Assembly (NCBI GenBank): GCA_003725745.1
Contig: RHDP01000001.1
Coordinates: forward strand, 5,118,501 to 5,182,500
Direction of reading: 5' to 3'
Source of the DNA: Streptomyces sp. I6
GTDB taxonomy: Bacteria; Actinomycetota; Actinomycetes; Streptomycetales; Streptomycetaceae
DNA length: 64,000 nucleotides
A program made the position numbers and the translations under genes. Positions 1-10,101 of the stretch are shown piece by piece. The notes beneath the pieces were generated by a model that worked only from the letters and a program-made list of their open reading frames with translations, ran no database searches and was not told the DNA's origin. Position 1 is the first letter of the stretch. Each line of letters starts with the position of its first letter.

Positions 1-1245
1 ACCGCCTTCGTCGTCGAGGCTGGCGCCGAGGGCATCACGGTCGAGAACCGCAACGCCTTCATGGGCCTGCGCGGCATCGAGAACGGCGTGACCCGCTTCC
101 ACCGGGTCCGGGTGCCCGCGGCGAACCGCATCGGCCCCGAGGGCGCCGGGCTGAAGATCGCCCTGACCACACTGAACACCGGCCGGCTGTCGCTGCCCGC
201 GATGTGCGTCGGCGCCGGCAAGTGGTGTCTGAAGATCGCCCGCGAGTGGTCCGCCGTCCGCGAGCAGTGGGGCAAGCCGGTCGCCGGCCACGAGGCCGTC
301 GGCGCGAAGATCTCCTTCATCGCGGCGACCACCTTCGCCATGGAGGCCGTCGTCGACCTCGCGTCCCAGATGGCCGACGAGGACCGCAACGACATCCGCA
401 TCGAGGCGGCCCTGGCCAAGCTCTACGGCTCCGAGATGTCCTGTCTCATCGCCGACGAACTGGTCCAGATCCGCGGCGGACGAGGCTTCGAGACCGCGGA
501 GTCCCTGGCCGCCCGCGGCGAACGGGCCGTCCCCGCCGAACAGTTGCTGCGCGACCTGCGCATCAACCGCATCTTCGAAGGCTCCACCGAGATCATGCAC
601 CTGCTGATCGCGCGCGAGGCGGTGGACGCCCACCTCTCCGTGGCCGGCGACATCATCGACCCCGACAAGTCCTTCGGCGACAAGGCCAGGGCGGGCGCGG
701 CGGCCACCGCGTTCTACGCCCGCTGGCTGCCCAAACTGGTCGCGGGCCCGGGTCAGCTGCCCCGCTCCTACGCGGAGTTCCACCCGCGCGGGCACACGGA
801 CCTCTCCACGCACCTGCGGTACGTGGAGCGCACCTCGCGCCGGCTCGCCCGCTCCACCTTCTACGCCATGTCCCGCTGGCAGGGCCGGATGGAGACCAAG
901 CAGGGCTTCCTCGGCCGCGTCGTCGACATCGGAGCCGAGCTGTTCGCGATGAGCGCCGCCTGTGTGCGGGCCGAACTCCTGCGCAGGACCGGGGAGCACG
1001 GCCGGGAGGCGTACCGGCTTGCGGACGCCTTCTGCCGGCAGTCCCGCATCCGGGTCGAGGAGCTCTTCGGGCGGCTGTGGACCAACACCGACGACCTCGA
1101 CGGGTCGGTGGTGAAGGACGTCCTCGCCGGCTCCTACACCTGGCTCGAGGAGGGCGTCCTCGACCCGAGCGGCGACGGCCCCTGGATCGCGGACGCGTCC
1201 CCCGGCCCGTCGACACGGGAGAACGTCCACCGCCCGTTCCGCTGA
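1..1245 (+). CDS. acyl-CoA dehydrogenase, C-terminal part (5' truncated by window edge)
   Basis: The reading frame is open from base 1, so the gene starts upstream of the window; about 414 C-terminal residues are present. The product is a flavin-dependent acyl-CoA dehydrogenase, which introduces the alpha-beta double bond in fatty acyl-CoA degradation. The segment [19 protein letters not shown] is the typical end of the ACAD C-terminal helical domain, and the Glu of FEGS lies where many family members carry the catalytic base. The preceding RGGRGFE is the family's conserved Gly-rich turn. About 200 residues follow this domain, as in the longer VLCAD/FadE-like members. The next gene is 103 bp away behind a hairpin, so it is probably a separate unit. 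Substrate chain length cannot be inferred. Confidence 0.9.
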   Translation, partial: TAFVVEAGAEGITVENRNAFMGLRGIENGVTRFHRVRVPAANRIGPEGAGLKIALTTLNTGRLSLPAMCVGAGKWCLKIAREWSAVREQWGKPVAGHEAVGAKISFIAATTFAMEAVVDLASQMADEDRNDIRIEAALAKLYGSEMSCLIADELVQIRGGRGFETAESLAARGERAVPAEQLLRDLRINRIFEGSTEIMHLLIAREAVDAHLSVAGDIIDPDKSFGDKARAGAAATAFYARWLPKLVAGPGQLPRSYAEFHPRGHTDLSTHLRYVERTSRRLARSTFYAMSRWQGRMETKQGFLGRVVDIGAELFAMSAACVRAELLRRTGEHGREAYRLADAFCRQSRIRVEELFGRLWTNTDDLDGSVVKDVLAGSYTWLEEGVLDPSGDGPWIADASPGPSTRENVHRPFR

Positions 1246-1256
1246 CCGGCCCTCCG

Positions 1257-1290
1257 GTGCGGGGCCCCGCCGGGAGGCGGCGCCCCGCAC
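1257..1290 (+). terminator. putative hairpin terminator after acyl-CoA dehydrogenase
   Basis: Perfect 9-bp arms (GTGCGGGGC at 1257-1265 and GCCCCGCAC at 1282-1290) enclose a 16-nt loop just after the stop codon. No T-tract follows, as is common for Streptomyces terminators. Confidence 0.5.
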
Positions 1291-1348
1291 CCGCGGCCCG
1301 CGGGGACGCGCTGTCGGGACCGGCGGGGACTGCGGCCACAATGGGGGC

Positions 1349-2611
1349 ATGAGCGACAGCCCATCCCCCCTCGCCGATCCGCACATCGCCTTCGATCCGT
1401 CCGAAGGCCGCCGGGACATCGTCGTCCTCGGCTCCACCGGGTCCATCGGCACGCAGGCCATCGACCTGGTCCTGCGCAATCCCGACCGCTTCCGCGTCAC
1501 CGCGCTCGCCGCCTCCGGAGGGCGGGCCGCCCTGCTCGCCGAGCAGGCCCACCGGCTGCGGGTCCGCTCGGTCGCCGTCGCCCGCGAGGACGCCGTCCCC
1601 GCGCTCCGGGAGGCCCTGGACGCACGGTACGGAACGGGCGAGCCGCTCCCCGAGATCCTCGCCGGGCCCGACGCGGCGACCCGCCTCGCCGCCTCCGAGT
1701 GCCACACCGTCCTCAACGGCATCACCGGATCCATCGGCCTCGCTCCCACCCTCGCCGCGCTCGAGGCGGGACGCACCCTCGCGCTCGCCAACAAGGAATC
1801 GCTGATCGTCGGCGGCCCGCTGGTCAGGGCGCTCGCGAAGCCCGGCCAGATCATCCCCGTCGACTCCGAGCACGCGGCGCTGTTCCAGGCCCTGGCCGCC
1901 GGCACCCGCGCCGATGTGCGCAAGCTCGTCGTCACCGCGTCCGGCGGGCCGTTCCGCGGCCGCTCCCGGGCCGAGCTCTCCCGGGTCACCCCCGAGGACG
2001 CCCTGGCCCACCCCACCTGGGCGATGGGGCCGGTGATCACGGTCAACAGCGCCACCCTGGTCAACAAGGGCCTGGAGGTCATCGAGGCGCACCTCCTCTA
2101 CGACATCCCCTTCGACCGCATCGAGGTCGTGGTCCACCCCCAGTCCTACGTTCACTCGATGGTGGAGTTCACCGACGGCTCCACGCTCGCCCAGGCCACT
2201 CCGCCGGACATGCGAGGCCCCATCGCCCTCGGCATCGGCTGGCCCCAGCGGGTGCCGGACGCCTCACCCGCCTTCGACTGGTCGACCGCCTCCACCTGGG
2301 AGTTCTTCCCCCTCGATGACGAGGCCTTCCCGTCCGTGGCCCTGGCCCGGCACGTGGGGGAGCTGGGCGGCACCGCCCCGGCGGTGTTCAACGCCGCGAA
2401 CGAGGAATGCGTCGACGCGTTCCTCGCGGGACGGCTGCCGTTCAACGGAATCATGGATACGGTCACTGCAGTCGTCGGCGAACACGGCACTCCCCGCGGG
2501 GGAACCTCGCTGACGGTCCAGGACGTCCTGGAGGCGGAGACCTGGGCGCGCGCCCGCGCCCGGGAACTGTCCGCACCGGCAGAGAAGGCGACAGCGGAGG
2601 CTCGCGCATGA
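1349..2611 (+). CDS. dxr: 1-deoxy-D-xylulose 5-phosphate reductoisomerase
   Basis: This enzyme converts DXP to MEP with NADPH, the first committed step of the non-mevalonate isoprenoid pathway. At 420 aa it is close to family length. The NADPH-binding [10 protein letters not shown] lies near residue 25, followed by [10 protein letters not shown], the metal-binding [11 protein letters not shown], and the substrate/loop motifs [17 protein letters not shown] and [12 protein letters not shown]. The start is ATG 1349; an in-frame ATG at 1340 is closed at once by a TGA that overlaps this start. The stop overlaps the next gene's ATG by four bases (ATGA), implying translational coupling with the membrane protease. 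ispG lies just beyond, so two MEP-pathway genes flank the protease. Confidence 0.97.
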   Translation: MSDSPSPLADPHIAFDPSEGRRDIVVLGSTGSIGTQAIDLVLRNPDRFRVTALAASGGRAALLAEQAHRLRVRSVAVAREDAVPALREALDARYGTGEPLPEILAGPDAATRLAASECHTVLNGITGSIGLAPTLAALEAGRTLALANKESLIVGGPLVRALAKPGQIIPVDSEHAALFQALAAGTRADVRKLVVTASGGPFRGRSRAELSRVTPEDALAHPTWAMGPVITVNSATLVNKGLEVIEAHLLYDIPFDRIEVVVHPQSYVHSMVEFTDGSTLAQATPPDMRGPIALGIGWPQRVPDASPAFDWSTASTWEFFPLDDEAFPSVALARHVGELGGTAPAVFNAANEECVDAFLAGRLPFNGIMDTVTAVVGEHGTPRGGTSLTVQDVLEAETWARARARELSAPAEKATAEARA

Positions 2612-3909
2612 CGATTCTGTTGACGGTCCTCGGCATAGCGCTCTTCGCCGTCGGGCTGCTCTTCTCCATCGCCTGGCACGAGCTCGGGCATCTCTCCACC
2701 GCCAAGCTCTTCGGCATCCGCGTGCCGCAGTACATGGTCGGCTTCGGCCCCACGATCTGGTCGCGCCGCAAGGGCGAGACCGAGTACGGGATCAAGGCGA
2801 TCCCGGCCGGCGGCTACATCCGCATGATCGGGATGTTCCCGCCCGGCCCCGACGGGCGGCTCGAGGCCCGCTCCACCTCCCCCTGGCGGGGCATGATCGA
2901 GGACGCCCGCACGGCGGCCTTCGAGGAGCTCAGGCCGGGCGACGAGACCCGGCTCTTCTACACGCGCAAGCCGTGGAAACGCGTCATCGTGATGTTCGCG
3001 GGCCCCTTCATGAACCTGGTGCTCGCCGTCGCGATCTTCCTCGGCGTCTCGATGTCGTTCGGTTTCGCCACCCAGACCACCCAGGTCGCCGGCGTGCAGC
3101 AGTGCGTCATCCCGCAGAGCGAGGAACGCAGCACCTGCACGTCCACGGACCCCGAATCGCCGGCGGCGGCCGCGGGGCTGCTCAAGGGCGACCGGATCGT
3201 CGCCTTCGACGGGGTGCCGGTCAGCGACTGGGGCGACCTGTCCAACCGCATCCGCGAGACCATCGGCCCCGCCGCCATCACGGTCGACCGCGGCGGTGAG
3301 GAGAAGGTCCTCCAGGCCACCCTGCTGAAGAACATGGTGGCCAAGAAGGACGCGGACGGCCAGGTCGTCCCCGGCGAGTTCGTGCCGGCCGGCTACCTCG
3401 GCTTCGCGGCGCGGACGGAGATCGTCCCCCAGACCTTCGGGCAGTCCATGGACCGCATGGGCGACATGTTCGAGAACGGGGCCCGGGCGATCGTCTCGCT
3501 CCCCGCGAAGGTGCCCGACCTGTGGGCTGCGGCCTTCAACGACGGCGAGCGCAAGGACGACTCCCCGGTCGGCGTGGTCGGGGCGGCCCGGATCAGCGGC
3601 GAGGTGCTCAACCTCGACGCCCCCACCCAGAACATCGTCGCCACGTTCCTGATGCTGCTCGCCGGCTTCAACCTCTCGCTCTTCCTGTTCAACATGCTGC
3701 CGCTGCTGCCGCTGGACGGCGGTCACATCGCGGGAGCGCTCTGGGAGTCCGTGCGGCGCAACCTCGCCCGGCTCTTCCGCCGGCCCGACCCGGGTCCCTT
3801 CGACGTGGCGAAGCTGATGCCGGTGGCCTACGTCGTCGCGGGGATCTTCATCTGCTTCACCCTGCTCGTGCTGGTGGCGGACATCGTGAACCCGGTGAAG
3901 ATCACTTAG
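2608..3909 (+). CDS. M50 site-2-type membrane zinc metalloprotease (RseP/Rip1-like)
   Basis: This intramembrane protease of 433 aa starts at ATG 2608, overlapping the dxr stop. The N-terminal membrane segment carries the zinc motif HELGH at residues 24-28. A PDZ-like domain occupies the middle ([19 protein letters not shown]). The second active-site segment [17 protein letters not shown], with its LDG motif, lies in the C-terminal membrane region, followed by a last hydrophobic helix. In other bacteria homologues cleave anti-sigma factors or other single-pass membrane proteins; the substrate here is unknown. Its place between dxr and ispG is a conserved actinobacterial arrangement as I recall it, and is probably not functional coupling to isoprenoid synthesis. 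Confidence 0.93.
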   Translation: MTILLTVLGIALFAVGLLFSIAWHELGHLSTAKLFGIRVPQYMVGFGPTIWSRRKGETEYGIKAIPAGGYIRMIGMFPPGPDGRLEARSTSPWRGMIEDARTAAFEELRPGDETRLFYTRKPWKRVIVMFAGPFMNLVLAVAIFLGVSMSFGFATQTTQVAGVQQCVIPQSEERSTCTSTDPESPAAAAGLLKGDRIVAFDGVPVSDWGDLSNRIRETIGPAAITVDRGGEEKVLQATLLKNMVAKKDADGQVVPGEFVPAGYLGFAARTEIVPQTFGQSMDRMGDMFENGARAIVSLPAKVPDLWAAAFNDGERKDDSPVGVVGAARISGEVLNLDAPTQNIVATFLMLLAGFNLSLFLFNMLPLLPLDGGHIAGALWESVRRNLARLFRRPDPGPFDVAKLMPVAYVVAGIFICFTLLVLVADIVNPVKIT

Positions 3910-4381
3910 GGGCTGCCGGTGGCTCCCCGGCGGTTTCGGGGGCCGGGCCGAGCAGAACGAGGCGTGCCCCGGGTGACACGGCGCGGACCCCGCCGGGCCC
4001 GCGCCGTACCCCGCCGGGCCGTGTCCGGAACCGGCCCGGCCCGCGTGGGACCTCGGCGTTTCGCCGGTCCGAGCCGGGGGCCGGAACCGGTTTGCGGGCG
4101 TCCGGCCGGCTCGTGGTCCGTGTCCGGAACCCGCTCGGAACCGCTGCGCCTCAGCGTGGTCTCGCCGGGAACCGGCCCGGCCCGCGCCGGGCACGCGTCC
4201 GCCCCCGCCCGGCCCCCGCCGGGACCGGGCGAACCGCGGCCGGACACCGTGTGGCGTCCGGCCGCGTCCCTTCGGGTGGTTCACCGCCGCGGTGTGCCGG
4301 GCCGCGGGCCCGTGGCGTAATCTCGAAGGCTGGAGCCCGCCCTGTCAGGGCCTCGATCCACACCTTGGGGTTGCACAGCAG
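3910..4381. other. 472-bp non-coding gap with dispersed CCGGAACC-type repeats
   Basis: No credible gene was found. The region is extremely G/C-rich. A 19-bp direct repeat (GGAACCGGCCCGGCCCGCG) occurs at 4027-4045 and 4168-4186, and the related motif GTGTCCGGAACC occurs at about 4021 and 4121. It must contain the end of the dxr-protease unit and the promoter of ispG, but no promoter is convincing by eye. Confidence 0.6.
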
Positions 4382-5536
4382 ATGACCGCGATTTCTCTCG
4401 GAATGCCGTCCGTTCCGACCAAGCTCGCCGACCGAAGGGTCAGCCGCAAGATCCAGGTCGGCTCGGTCGCCGTCGGCGGCGACGCGCCCGTCTCGGTGCA
4501 GTCGATGACGACGACGCGGACCTCCGACGTCGGTGCCACGCTGCAGCAGATCGCCGAGCTGACCGCGTCCGGCTGCCAGATCGTCCGCGTCGCGTGCCCC
4601 ACGCAGGACGACGCCGACGCGCTCCCCACCATCGCCCGGAAGTCGCAGATCCCGGTGATCGCGGACATCCACTTCCAGCCCAAGTACGTCTTCGCGGCCA
4701 TCGACGCGGGCTGTGCCGCGGTCCGCGTCAACCCCGGCAACATCAAGCAGTTCGACGACAAGGTCAAGGAGATCGCCAAGGCGGCCGGGGACGCCGGCAC
4801 CCCCATCCGGATCGGTGTGAACGCGGGCTCGCTCGACCGCCGGCTGCTTCAGAAGTACGGCAAGGCCACCCCCGAGGCACTCGTCGAGTCCGCGCTGTGG
4901 GAGGCCTCGCTCTTCGAGGAGCACGGCTTCCGCGACATCAAGATCTCGGTCAAGCACAACGACCCGGTCGTCATGGTCAACGCCTACCGCCAGCTGGCCG
5001 CCCAGTGCGACTACCCGCTCCACCTCGGCGTGACCGAGGCCGGCCCGGCCTTCCAGGGCACCATCAAGTCCGCCGTCGCCTTCGGCGCACTGCTCAGCGA
5101 GGGCATCGGCGACACCATCCGGGTGTCGCTGTCCGCGCCGCCGGTCGAGGAGGTCAAGGTCGGCATCCAGATCCTGGAGTCGCTCAACCTGCGCCAGCGC
5201 CGGCTGGAGATCGTCTCGTGCCCGTCCTGCGGACGCGCCCAGGTCGACGTCTACAAGCTGGCCGACGAGGTCACCGCGGGCCTCGAGGGCATGGAAGTAC
5301 CCCTGCGCGTCGCCGTCATGGGCTGCGTGGTCAACGGCCCCGGCGAGGCCCGCGAGGCCGACCTCGGTGTCGCCTCCGGCAACGGCAAGGGCCAGATCTT
5401 CGTCAAGGGCGAGGTCATCAAGACGGTGCCCGAGTCGAAGATCGTCGAGACCCTGATCGAGGAGGCACTGAAGATCGCCGAGCAGATGGAGAAGGACGGC
5501 GTGGCCTCCGGCGAGCCCGAGGTCTCCGTCAGCTGA
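4382..5536 (+). CDS. ispG: 4-hydroxy-3-methylbut-2-en-1-yl diphosphate synthase (flavodoxin-dependent type)
   Basis: IspG (GcpE) converts MEcPP to HMBPP, the penultimate MEP-pathway step, using a [4Fe-4S] cluster. The 384-aa length is typical for the short bacterial form. The N-terminal TIM-barrel shows [18 protein letters not shown] and later VRVNPGNI. The three cluster cysteines are visible in SCPSCGRAQ and in [10 protein letters not shown], followed by the usual Glu-rich stretch. The start was set at ATG 4382 (MTAISLG) because the upstream extension of the frame is unlike any IspG; the ribosome site there is weak. A hairpin terminator follows, so it appears monocistronic. Confidence 0.96.
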   Translation: MTAISLGMPSVPTKLADRRVSRKIQVGSVAVGGDAPVSVQSMTTTRTSDVGATLQQIAELTASGCQIVRVACPTQDDADALPTIARKSQIPVIADIHFQPKYVFAAIDAGCAAVRVNPGNIKQFDDKVKEIAKAAGDAGTPIRIGVNAGSLDRRLLQKYGKATPEALVESALWEASLFEEHGFRDIKISVKHNDPVVMVNAYRQLAAQCDYPLHLGVTEAGPAFQGTIKSAVAFGALLSEGIGDTIRVSLSAPPVEEVKVGIQILESLNLRQRRLEIVSCPSCGRAQVDVYKLADEVTAGLEGMEVPLRVAVMGCVVNGPGEAREADLGVASGNGKGQIFVKGEVIKTVPESKIVETLIEEALKIAEQMEKDGVASGEPEVSVS

Positions 5537-5548
5537 CAACCCGCCTGA

Positions 5549-5580
5549 GGGCCGGGTCCGCGCGGGCGGCCCGGCCCTTT
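5549..5580 (+). terminator. rho-independent-like terminator of ispG
   Basis: GGGCCGGG (5549-5556) pairs perfectly with CCCGGCCC (5570-5577) and is followed directly by TTT. Confidence 0.7.
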
Positions 5581-5717
5581 CGGGTGAGGGGCCCGGACCA
5601 GGGTATGCAGGTAAAGTGCACAGACCGGCAGGCCGTACACCACCACGGGTACGCGCAGGGCCGGGCCGACCGAGCGGCACCTGTCGTTGCCCGCAAGGAG
5701 TGATGGAGGGCCCTCTC

Positions 5718-6563
5718 GTGTTGACGCAGACGACCAGCCGGGTCCTCGGCCCCGACGACCTCGGGGCCGCCCTCGCGGTCCTGGAGAGCGAGCCCGTCGC
5801 CAACGCGTTCGTCACCGCCCGCGTCCAGGTCGCCGGACTCGACCCCTGGCGCCTCGGCGGCGAGATGTGGGGCTGGTACGAGGGCGGCCGGCTGCGCTCG
5901 CTCTGCTACTCGGGCGCCAACCTGGTCCCCATCTGCGCCACCCCCGAGGCCGTCCGGGCCTTCGCCGACCGCGCCCGCAGGGCCGGCCGCCGCTGCTCGT
6001 CCGTCGTCGGCCCGGCGGAGGCCACCTCCCTGCTGTGGAAGCTGCTGGAGCCGAGCTGGGGCCCGGCCCGCGAAGTCCGCGCCCACCAGCCGCTCATGGC
6101 CACCGAGTCGGTCCCCCCGGACATCGAGCCCGATCCGTATGTGCGGCGCATCCGCAAGGACGAGATGGAGGTGATCATGCCCGCCTGCGTGGCCATGTTC
6201 ACCGAGGAGGTCGGCGTCTCCCCGATGGCCGGCGACGGCGGGCTGCTCTACCAGGCCCGCATCGCCGAACTCGTCGGCACGGGACGCTCCTTCGCGCGCA
6301 TCGACGACGGCAAGGTCGTCTTCAAGGCCGAGATCGGCGCCGCCACCCCGCTGGCCTGCCAGGTGCAGGGCGTCTGGGTCGCCCCCGAGTACCGCGGGCG
6401 GGGGCTGTCCGAGACCGGGATGGCGGCCGTGATCCGCTACGCCCTCGCCGATGTCGCACCGGTCGTCAGCCTGTACGTGAACGACTACAACACCGCGGCC
6501 CGCGCGGCGTACCGCAGGGTGGGGTTCCGTGAGGTCGGTGCGTTCATGAGCGTGCTGTTCTGA
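5718..6563 (+). CDS. GNAT-family N-acetyltransferase, two-domain
   Basis: The 281-aa protein has a C-terminal GNAT fold. The acetyl-CoA-binding signature appears as GVWVAPEYRGRGLSETGM, followed by VSLYVNDYNTAARAAYRRVG, the usual beta-5 and last-helix region. The N-terminal half (LGPDDLGAALAVLESEP...) resembles the DUF4081-type domain found with such acetyltransferases. GTG 5718 was chosen because GGAGGG lies 7 nt upstream; the in-frame ATG 5703 has its purine-rich site only 2 nt away. The acceptor substrate is unknown. It is followed 28 bp later by a second GNAT gene. Confidence 0.88.
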   Translation: MLTQTTSRVLGPDDLGAALAVLESEPVANAFVTARVQVAGLDPWRLGGEMWGWYEGGRLRSLCYSGANLVPICATPEAVRAFADRARRAGRRCSSVVGPAEATSLLWKLLEPSWGPAREVRAHQPLMATESVPPDIEPDPYVRRIRKDEMEVIMPACVAMFTEEVGVSPMAGDGGLLYQARIAELVGTGRSFARIDDGKVVFKAEIGAATPLACQVQGVWVAPEYRGRGLSETGMAAVIRYALADVAPVVSLYVNDYNTAARAAYRRVGFREVGAFMSVLF

Positions 6564-6591
6564 GCGGTCGGCGGAGAAGTAGGGTTCCCGC

Positions 6592-7133
6592 ATGGAACAC
6601 GATGTCGAGGTGGCGCCGGTCAACCTCGCGGCGCGCGTGGACGACGCCCTCTCCGTGCAGGCCCTCGCCTTCGGCCTGACCGAGGAGGAGGTCGGGATCC
6701 GCCGCCACATCGTGCTCCGGCACCTGCTCTGCCCCGGCGCCCACGCCCTCGGCGCGACGACCCCGGGGGCCGTCTGGTGGGCTTCGTGTACGGGATGCCG
6801 AACGACCGCACCCACTGGTGGTCCACGGTCGTGGAGCCGTACCTGCGCAGCAACGGCGTCGACGACTGGCTGGACGACTCCTTCGTGATCACCGAACTCC
6901 ATGTCCATCCCGCCTACCAGGGACGCGGCATCGGCCGGCGGCTGATCACCACCATCACCGACGGCGCCGCGCAGTCCCGCTCCATCCTGTCCGCGATCGA
7001 CACGGAGAGCCCGGCCCGCGGGCTGTACCGCGCCCTGGGCTACCGGGACCTCGCCCGCCGGGTCCTCTTCCCCAGCGCCCCGAAACCCTACGCGGTGATG
7101 GGGGCCCCGCTGCCGCTGCTGCGCGGCGCGTGA
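6592..7133 (+). pseudogene. GNAT-family N-acetyltransferase, interrupted by an apparent one-base deletion
   Basis: The N-terminal half runs from ATG 6592 (MEHDVEVAPVNLAARVDD) to ALGATTPG, then the frame changes. The remainder is in the next frame as VGFVYGMPNDRTHWWS through the acetyl-CoA motif VHPAYQGRGIGRRL to the stop at 7133. One additional G in the G-run 6765-6769 would give ATTPGGRLVGFVYG and a continuous 180-aa protein of normal GNAT length. The downstream half has every expected GNAT element, so the gene is probably intact in the organism. The substrate is unknown. It overlaps no neighbour and ends 121 bp before proS. Confidence 0.8.
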
Positions 7134-7254
7134 GGGCCCTGCCGTACGCACGGGGGCCGCCCGGGGCGGAGCTGATTTCCGCCCGCCGGTGCCACCCGGC
7201 TAACCTCCTGGGCATCACCCTTTCTTGTACGCACGTGTACGCAGGAGACAATCC

Positions 7255-8949
7255 ATGGCAGCCCAGGTCCAGCGCATGTCCCGTCTGATGGTCAAGACAC
7301 TGCGCGACGACCCGGCGGACGCCGAGACCCTCAGCCACAAGCTGCTGGTGCGCGCCGGCTACGTCCGGCGGAACGCGGCGGGCATCTGGAGCTGGCTGCC
7401 CCTCGGCATGCGGGTCCTGGAGAACGTCGCCCGGGTCGTCCGCGAGGAGATGGACGCCATCGGCGCCCAGGAGGTGCTGCTGCCGGCGCTGCTGCCCAAG
7501 GAGCCGTACGAGGCGACCGGGCGCTGGGACGAGTACGGTGCCGAGCTGTTCCGCCTGAAGGACCGCAAGGGTGCGGACTACCTGCTCGGGCCGACGCACG
7601 AGGAGATCTTCACCCTGCTGGTGAAGGACCAGTGCACCTCGTACAAGGACCTCCCGGTCATCCTCTACCAGATTCAGACGAAGTACCGCGACGAGGCCCG
7701 TCCGCGCTCGGGAATCCTGCGCGGCCGCGAGTTCCAGATGAAGGACTCCTACTCCTTCGACACCACCGACGAGGGGCTGGCGGAGTCGTACCGGCTGCAC
7801 CGCGAGGCCTACATCAAGATCTTCCGGCGCCTCGGTCTGGAGCACCGCATCGTCTCCGCCGTCTCCGGCGCGATGGGCGGCTCGGCCTCCGAGGAGTTCC
7901 TGGCCCCGGCCCCCGCGGGCGAGGACACCTTCGTCCACTGCCCCTCCTGCCACTACGCGGCGAACACCGAGGCCGTCACCTTCGCGGTCGCGCCGGCCAC
8001 CGGGGAGCACGGTCCCGTCGAGGAACTGGACACCCCCGACACCCCGACCATCGAGACGCTCGCCGACCACCTGGGGGTGCCGGCGTCCGCCACGCTCAAG
8101 AACCTGCTCGTGAAGGTCGACGGAGAGATCGTCGCCGTCGGCGTGCCCGGTGACCGCGAGGTCGACCTCGGCAAGCTCACGGACCACCTGGCCCCGGCGG
8201 CCGTCGACCTGGTCACCGCCGAGGACTTCACCGGCCGCCCCGACCTGGTGCGCGGATACGTCGGCCCGCAGGGCCTGGAGAAGGTCCGCTACCTCGCCGA
8301 CCCGCGCGTCGCCCCGGGCACCGCCTGGATCACCGGTGCCAACAAGCAGGACAAGCACGCCCGGAACGTCGTCGCCGGCCGCGACTTCGAGGTCGACGAG
8401 TACCTGGACGTGGTCGTCGTCGAGGACGGGGACCCGTGCCCCGCCTGTGGCGCCGGACTGAAGCTGGACCGCGCGATCGAGATCGGCCACATCTTCCAGC
8501 TGGGCCGCAAGTACACGGACGCCTTCCAGCTCGACGTCCTGGGCCAGAACGGCAAGCCGGTCCGCGTGACCATGGGCTCGTACGGCATCGGCGTCTCCCG
8601 TGCGGTGGCCGCCCTCGCCGAGCAGCACGCCGACGAGCAGGGCCTGTGCTGGCCCGCCGAGATCGCCCCGGCGGACGTGCACGTCGTCGCCGCGGGCAAG
8701 GCGCTGCAGACCGAGCTCGCGCTCGACGTGGCGGAGAAGCTCGGCGCGGCGGGTGCGCGGGTGCTCGTGGACGACCGGGCTGGTGTCTCCCCCGGCGTGA
8801 AGTTCACCGACGCCGAGCTGATCGGTGTACCGAAGATCCTGGTGGCGGGCCGCCGTTCCGGCGAGGGCGTCCTGGAGCTGAAGGACCGCCGCACGGGCGA
8901 GCGCGAGGAGCTGACGGCCGAGGAGGCCATCGCGCGCCTCACCGCCTGA
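7255..8949 (+). CDS. proS: prolyl-tRNA synthetase (bacterial type with editing insert)
   Basis: This class II synthetase charges tRNA-Pro in the cytoplasm. At 564 aa it matches the bacterial ProS with the INS editing domain between motifs 2 and 3. That domain is visible around residues 235-390 ([21 protein letters not shown] and [17 protein letters not shown]). The catalytic core includes [11 protein letters not shown], the motif 2 region [20 protein letters not shown] and motif 3 [18 protein letters not shown]; an anticodon-binding domain ends the protein. The ATG 7255 start is supported by AGGAGA 8 nt upstream. It converges with the minus-strand kinase-like gene across a strong bidirectional hairpin. 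Confidence 0.97.
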   Translation: MAAQVQRMSRLMVKTLRDDPADAETLSHKLLVRAGYVRRNAAGIWSWLPLGMRVLENVARVVREEMDAIGAQEVLLPALLPKEPYEATGRWDEYGAELFRLKDRKGADYLLGPTHEEIFTLLVKDQCTSYKDLPVILYQIQTKYRDEARPRSGILRGREFQMKDSYSFDTTDEGLAESYRLHREAYIKIFRRLGLEHRIVSAVSGAMGGSASEEFLAPAPAGEDTFVHCPSCHYAANTEAVTFAVAPATGEHGPVEELDTPDTPTIETLADHLGVPASATLKNLLVKVDGEIVAVGVPGDREVDLGKLTDHLAPAAVDLVTAEDFTGRPDLVRGYVGPQGLEKVRYLADPRVAPGTAWITGANKQDKHARNVVAGRDFEVDEYLDVVVVEDGDPCPACGAGLKLDRAIEIGHIFQLGRKYTDAFQLDVLGQNGKPVRVTMGSYGIGVSRAVAALAEQHADEQGLCWPAEIAPADVHVVAAGKALQTELALDVAEKLGAAGARVLVDDRAGVSPGVKFTDAELIGVPKILVAGRRSGEGVLELKDRRTGEREELTAEEAIARLTA

Positions 8950-9066
8950 GCGAGACCGAGGTCCCGGCCCGGCCCGGGTCAGCGGCGGGGGTCCCCTCCC
9001 GGCCCGGGGCAGCGGTGAAGAGGTTCGGGAGGTTCCGTCCGGCACGGGGTGAGACCCCCGTCCCGA

Positions 9067-9118
9067 GACGGGAAGCGGGACGGAACCGGTGCCCACCGGT
9101 CCCGTCCCGCTTCCCGTC
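9067..9118. terminator. bidirectional terminator between proS and the kinase-like gene
   Basis: Fifteen-bp perfect arms (GACGGGAAGCGGGAC at 9067-9081 and its complement at 9104-9118) enclose a second small palindromic pair (ACCGGT twice). It sits in the convergent gap. Confidence 0.8.
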
Positions 9119-9211
9119 GCCCTCCGGGTCTCCGGGTCTCCGCGGGAGCTTCCGTGCCGCCGGGTGACGGCCGGGGCCCCCGGCGTAGGCCACGGGTGCC
9201 TTGCGGGCCGG

Positions 9212-10084
9212 TCACAGCCAGTCGGCGAACTCCAGCGACAGCTCGCCCTCGGAGTGCCGGCCCGCGGCGATCGCCCGTGTGCCCGACTCCACCGCGCGGA
9301 ACAGCGTCCAGCCGCGCAGCCGGTCGCGGTCGACGTCCAGCGAGTCCGCGAGCCGGTTCACCCGGCGGCGGGCCGCGGAGGCGCCCGAGGCGGCGGCGAC
9401 CAGGTCCTCCACCCGGTCCCGGGCCAGCCTCGCCAGGTCGTACGCCCGCTCGCCCACCAGGGGCTCCGGCCCGACGGCCAGCCATGGAGCGCGGTCGCCG
9501 GCGAGCACCTTGCTCTGGCGGAAGTTCCCGTGCAGCAGCAGCGACTCGGGGGAGTCCGCGAGCAGTTCCCCGCGCGCGGCGAGTGCCTCGTCCAGCAGCG
9601 CCCGAGGCGCCGTTCCCGCGCGGTCCGACAGCGCGGACACCTGACGTGCCGTGCGCTCGGCCACGGTCTCGAAGGCATGGCCGGGGGGCGGCTCCACCCA
9701 CAGCCGCCGGACCGTGCCCGCCGCCTCCAGCAGCGCCTTGGCCTCCGGGAGCGAGCGCAGGGACTGCTCGGGGTGCAGCCGCTCCAGCAGCAGCGCGTCT
9801 CCGGAGCCGCCCAGCAACCGCACCGCCCCGAACCCGTCCCAGTGCACGAGGGCCGCCCGCTCCAGCTCCGGCGCCGCGAGGGGCGGCACCAGCTTGAGCG
9901 CCGCCGGGGTGCCGTCCGGCCGCCTCACGAGGACGACCAGGCTGCTGCGGCCGCCGGGCACCATCACCCGCTCGACCTCCAGGCCGCCGCGGGCGGCCCT
10001 CTGCTCCACGAGTTCCGGAAGCCGCCCGGTCCACTCGTCGTCGCCCAGCGCCCGCACCAGACGCTGGGGCGGTTCGAAACCCAT
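9212..10084 (-). CDS. aminoglycoside/hydroxyurea phosphotransferase-fold protein, probable pseudokinase
   Basis: The 290-aa protein has the APH fold. A kinase N-lobe with VVLVRRPDGTPAALKLV is followed by LLLHGNFRQSKVLAGDRAPW and VGPEPLVGERAYDLARL. In the active APH(6)/hydroxyurea-type family these two segments normally read HGD...N and IDPKP...GD. Here the catalytic Asp is Asn (HGN) and the metal-binding Asp is Gly (VGPEP). It is therefore probably not a competent kinase, or uses other residues. ATG 10084 follows an AAGGGA element. The gene lies 17 bp downstream of the ferritin-like gene on the same strand, so the three minus-strand genes may be one transcript. Resistance function is unlikely. 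Confidence 0.85.
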   Translation of the reverse strand: MGFEPPQRLVRALGDDEWTGRLPELVEQRAARGGLEVERVMVPGGRSSLVVLVRRPDGTPAALKLVPPLAAPELERAALVHWDGFGAVRLLGGSGDALLLERLHPEQSLRSLPEAKALLEAAGTVRRLWVEPPPGHAFETVAERTARQVSALSDRAGTAPRALLDEALAARGELLADSPESLLLHGNFRQSKVLAGDRAPWLAVGPEPLVGERAYDLARLARDRVEDLVAAASGASAARRRVNRLADSLDVDRDRLRGWTLFRAVESGTRAIAAGRHSEGELSLEFADWL

Positions 10085-10101
10085 GCGTGCATCGTTCCCT
10101 T

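Noticed and set aside
653-2155. Long minus-strand frames opposite acyl-CoA dehydrogenase and dxr
   Set aside because: Shadows of well-supported plus-strand genes.
7134-7254. T-box or other riboswitch upstream of proS
   Set aside because: The 121-bp leader shows no specifier-loop or T-box core, and in actinobacteria T-boxes are known mainly for ileS.
9212-10084. Antibiotic-resistance phosphotransferase
   Set aside because: The catalytic Asp and metal-binding Asp are both replaced, so a resistance call is not supported.
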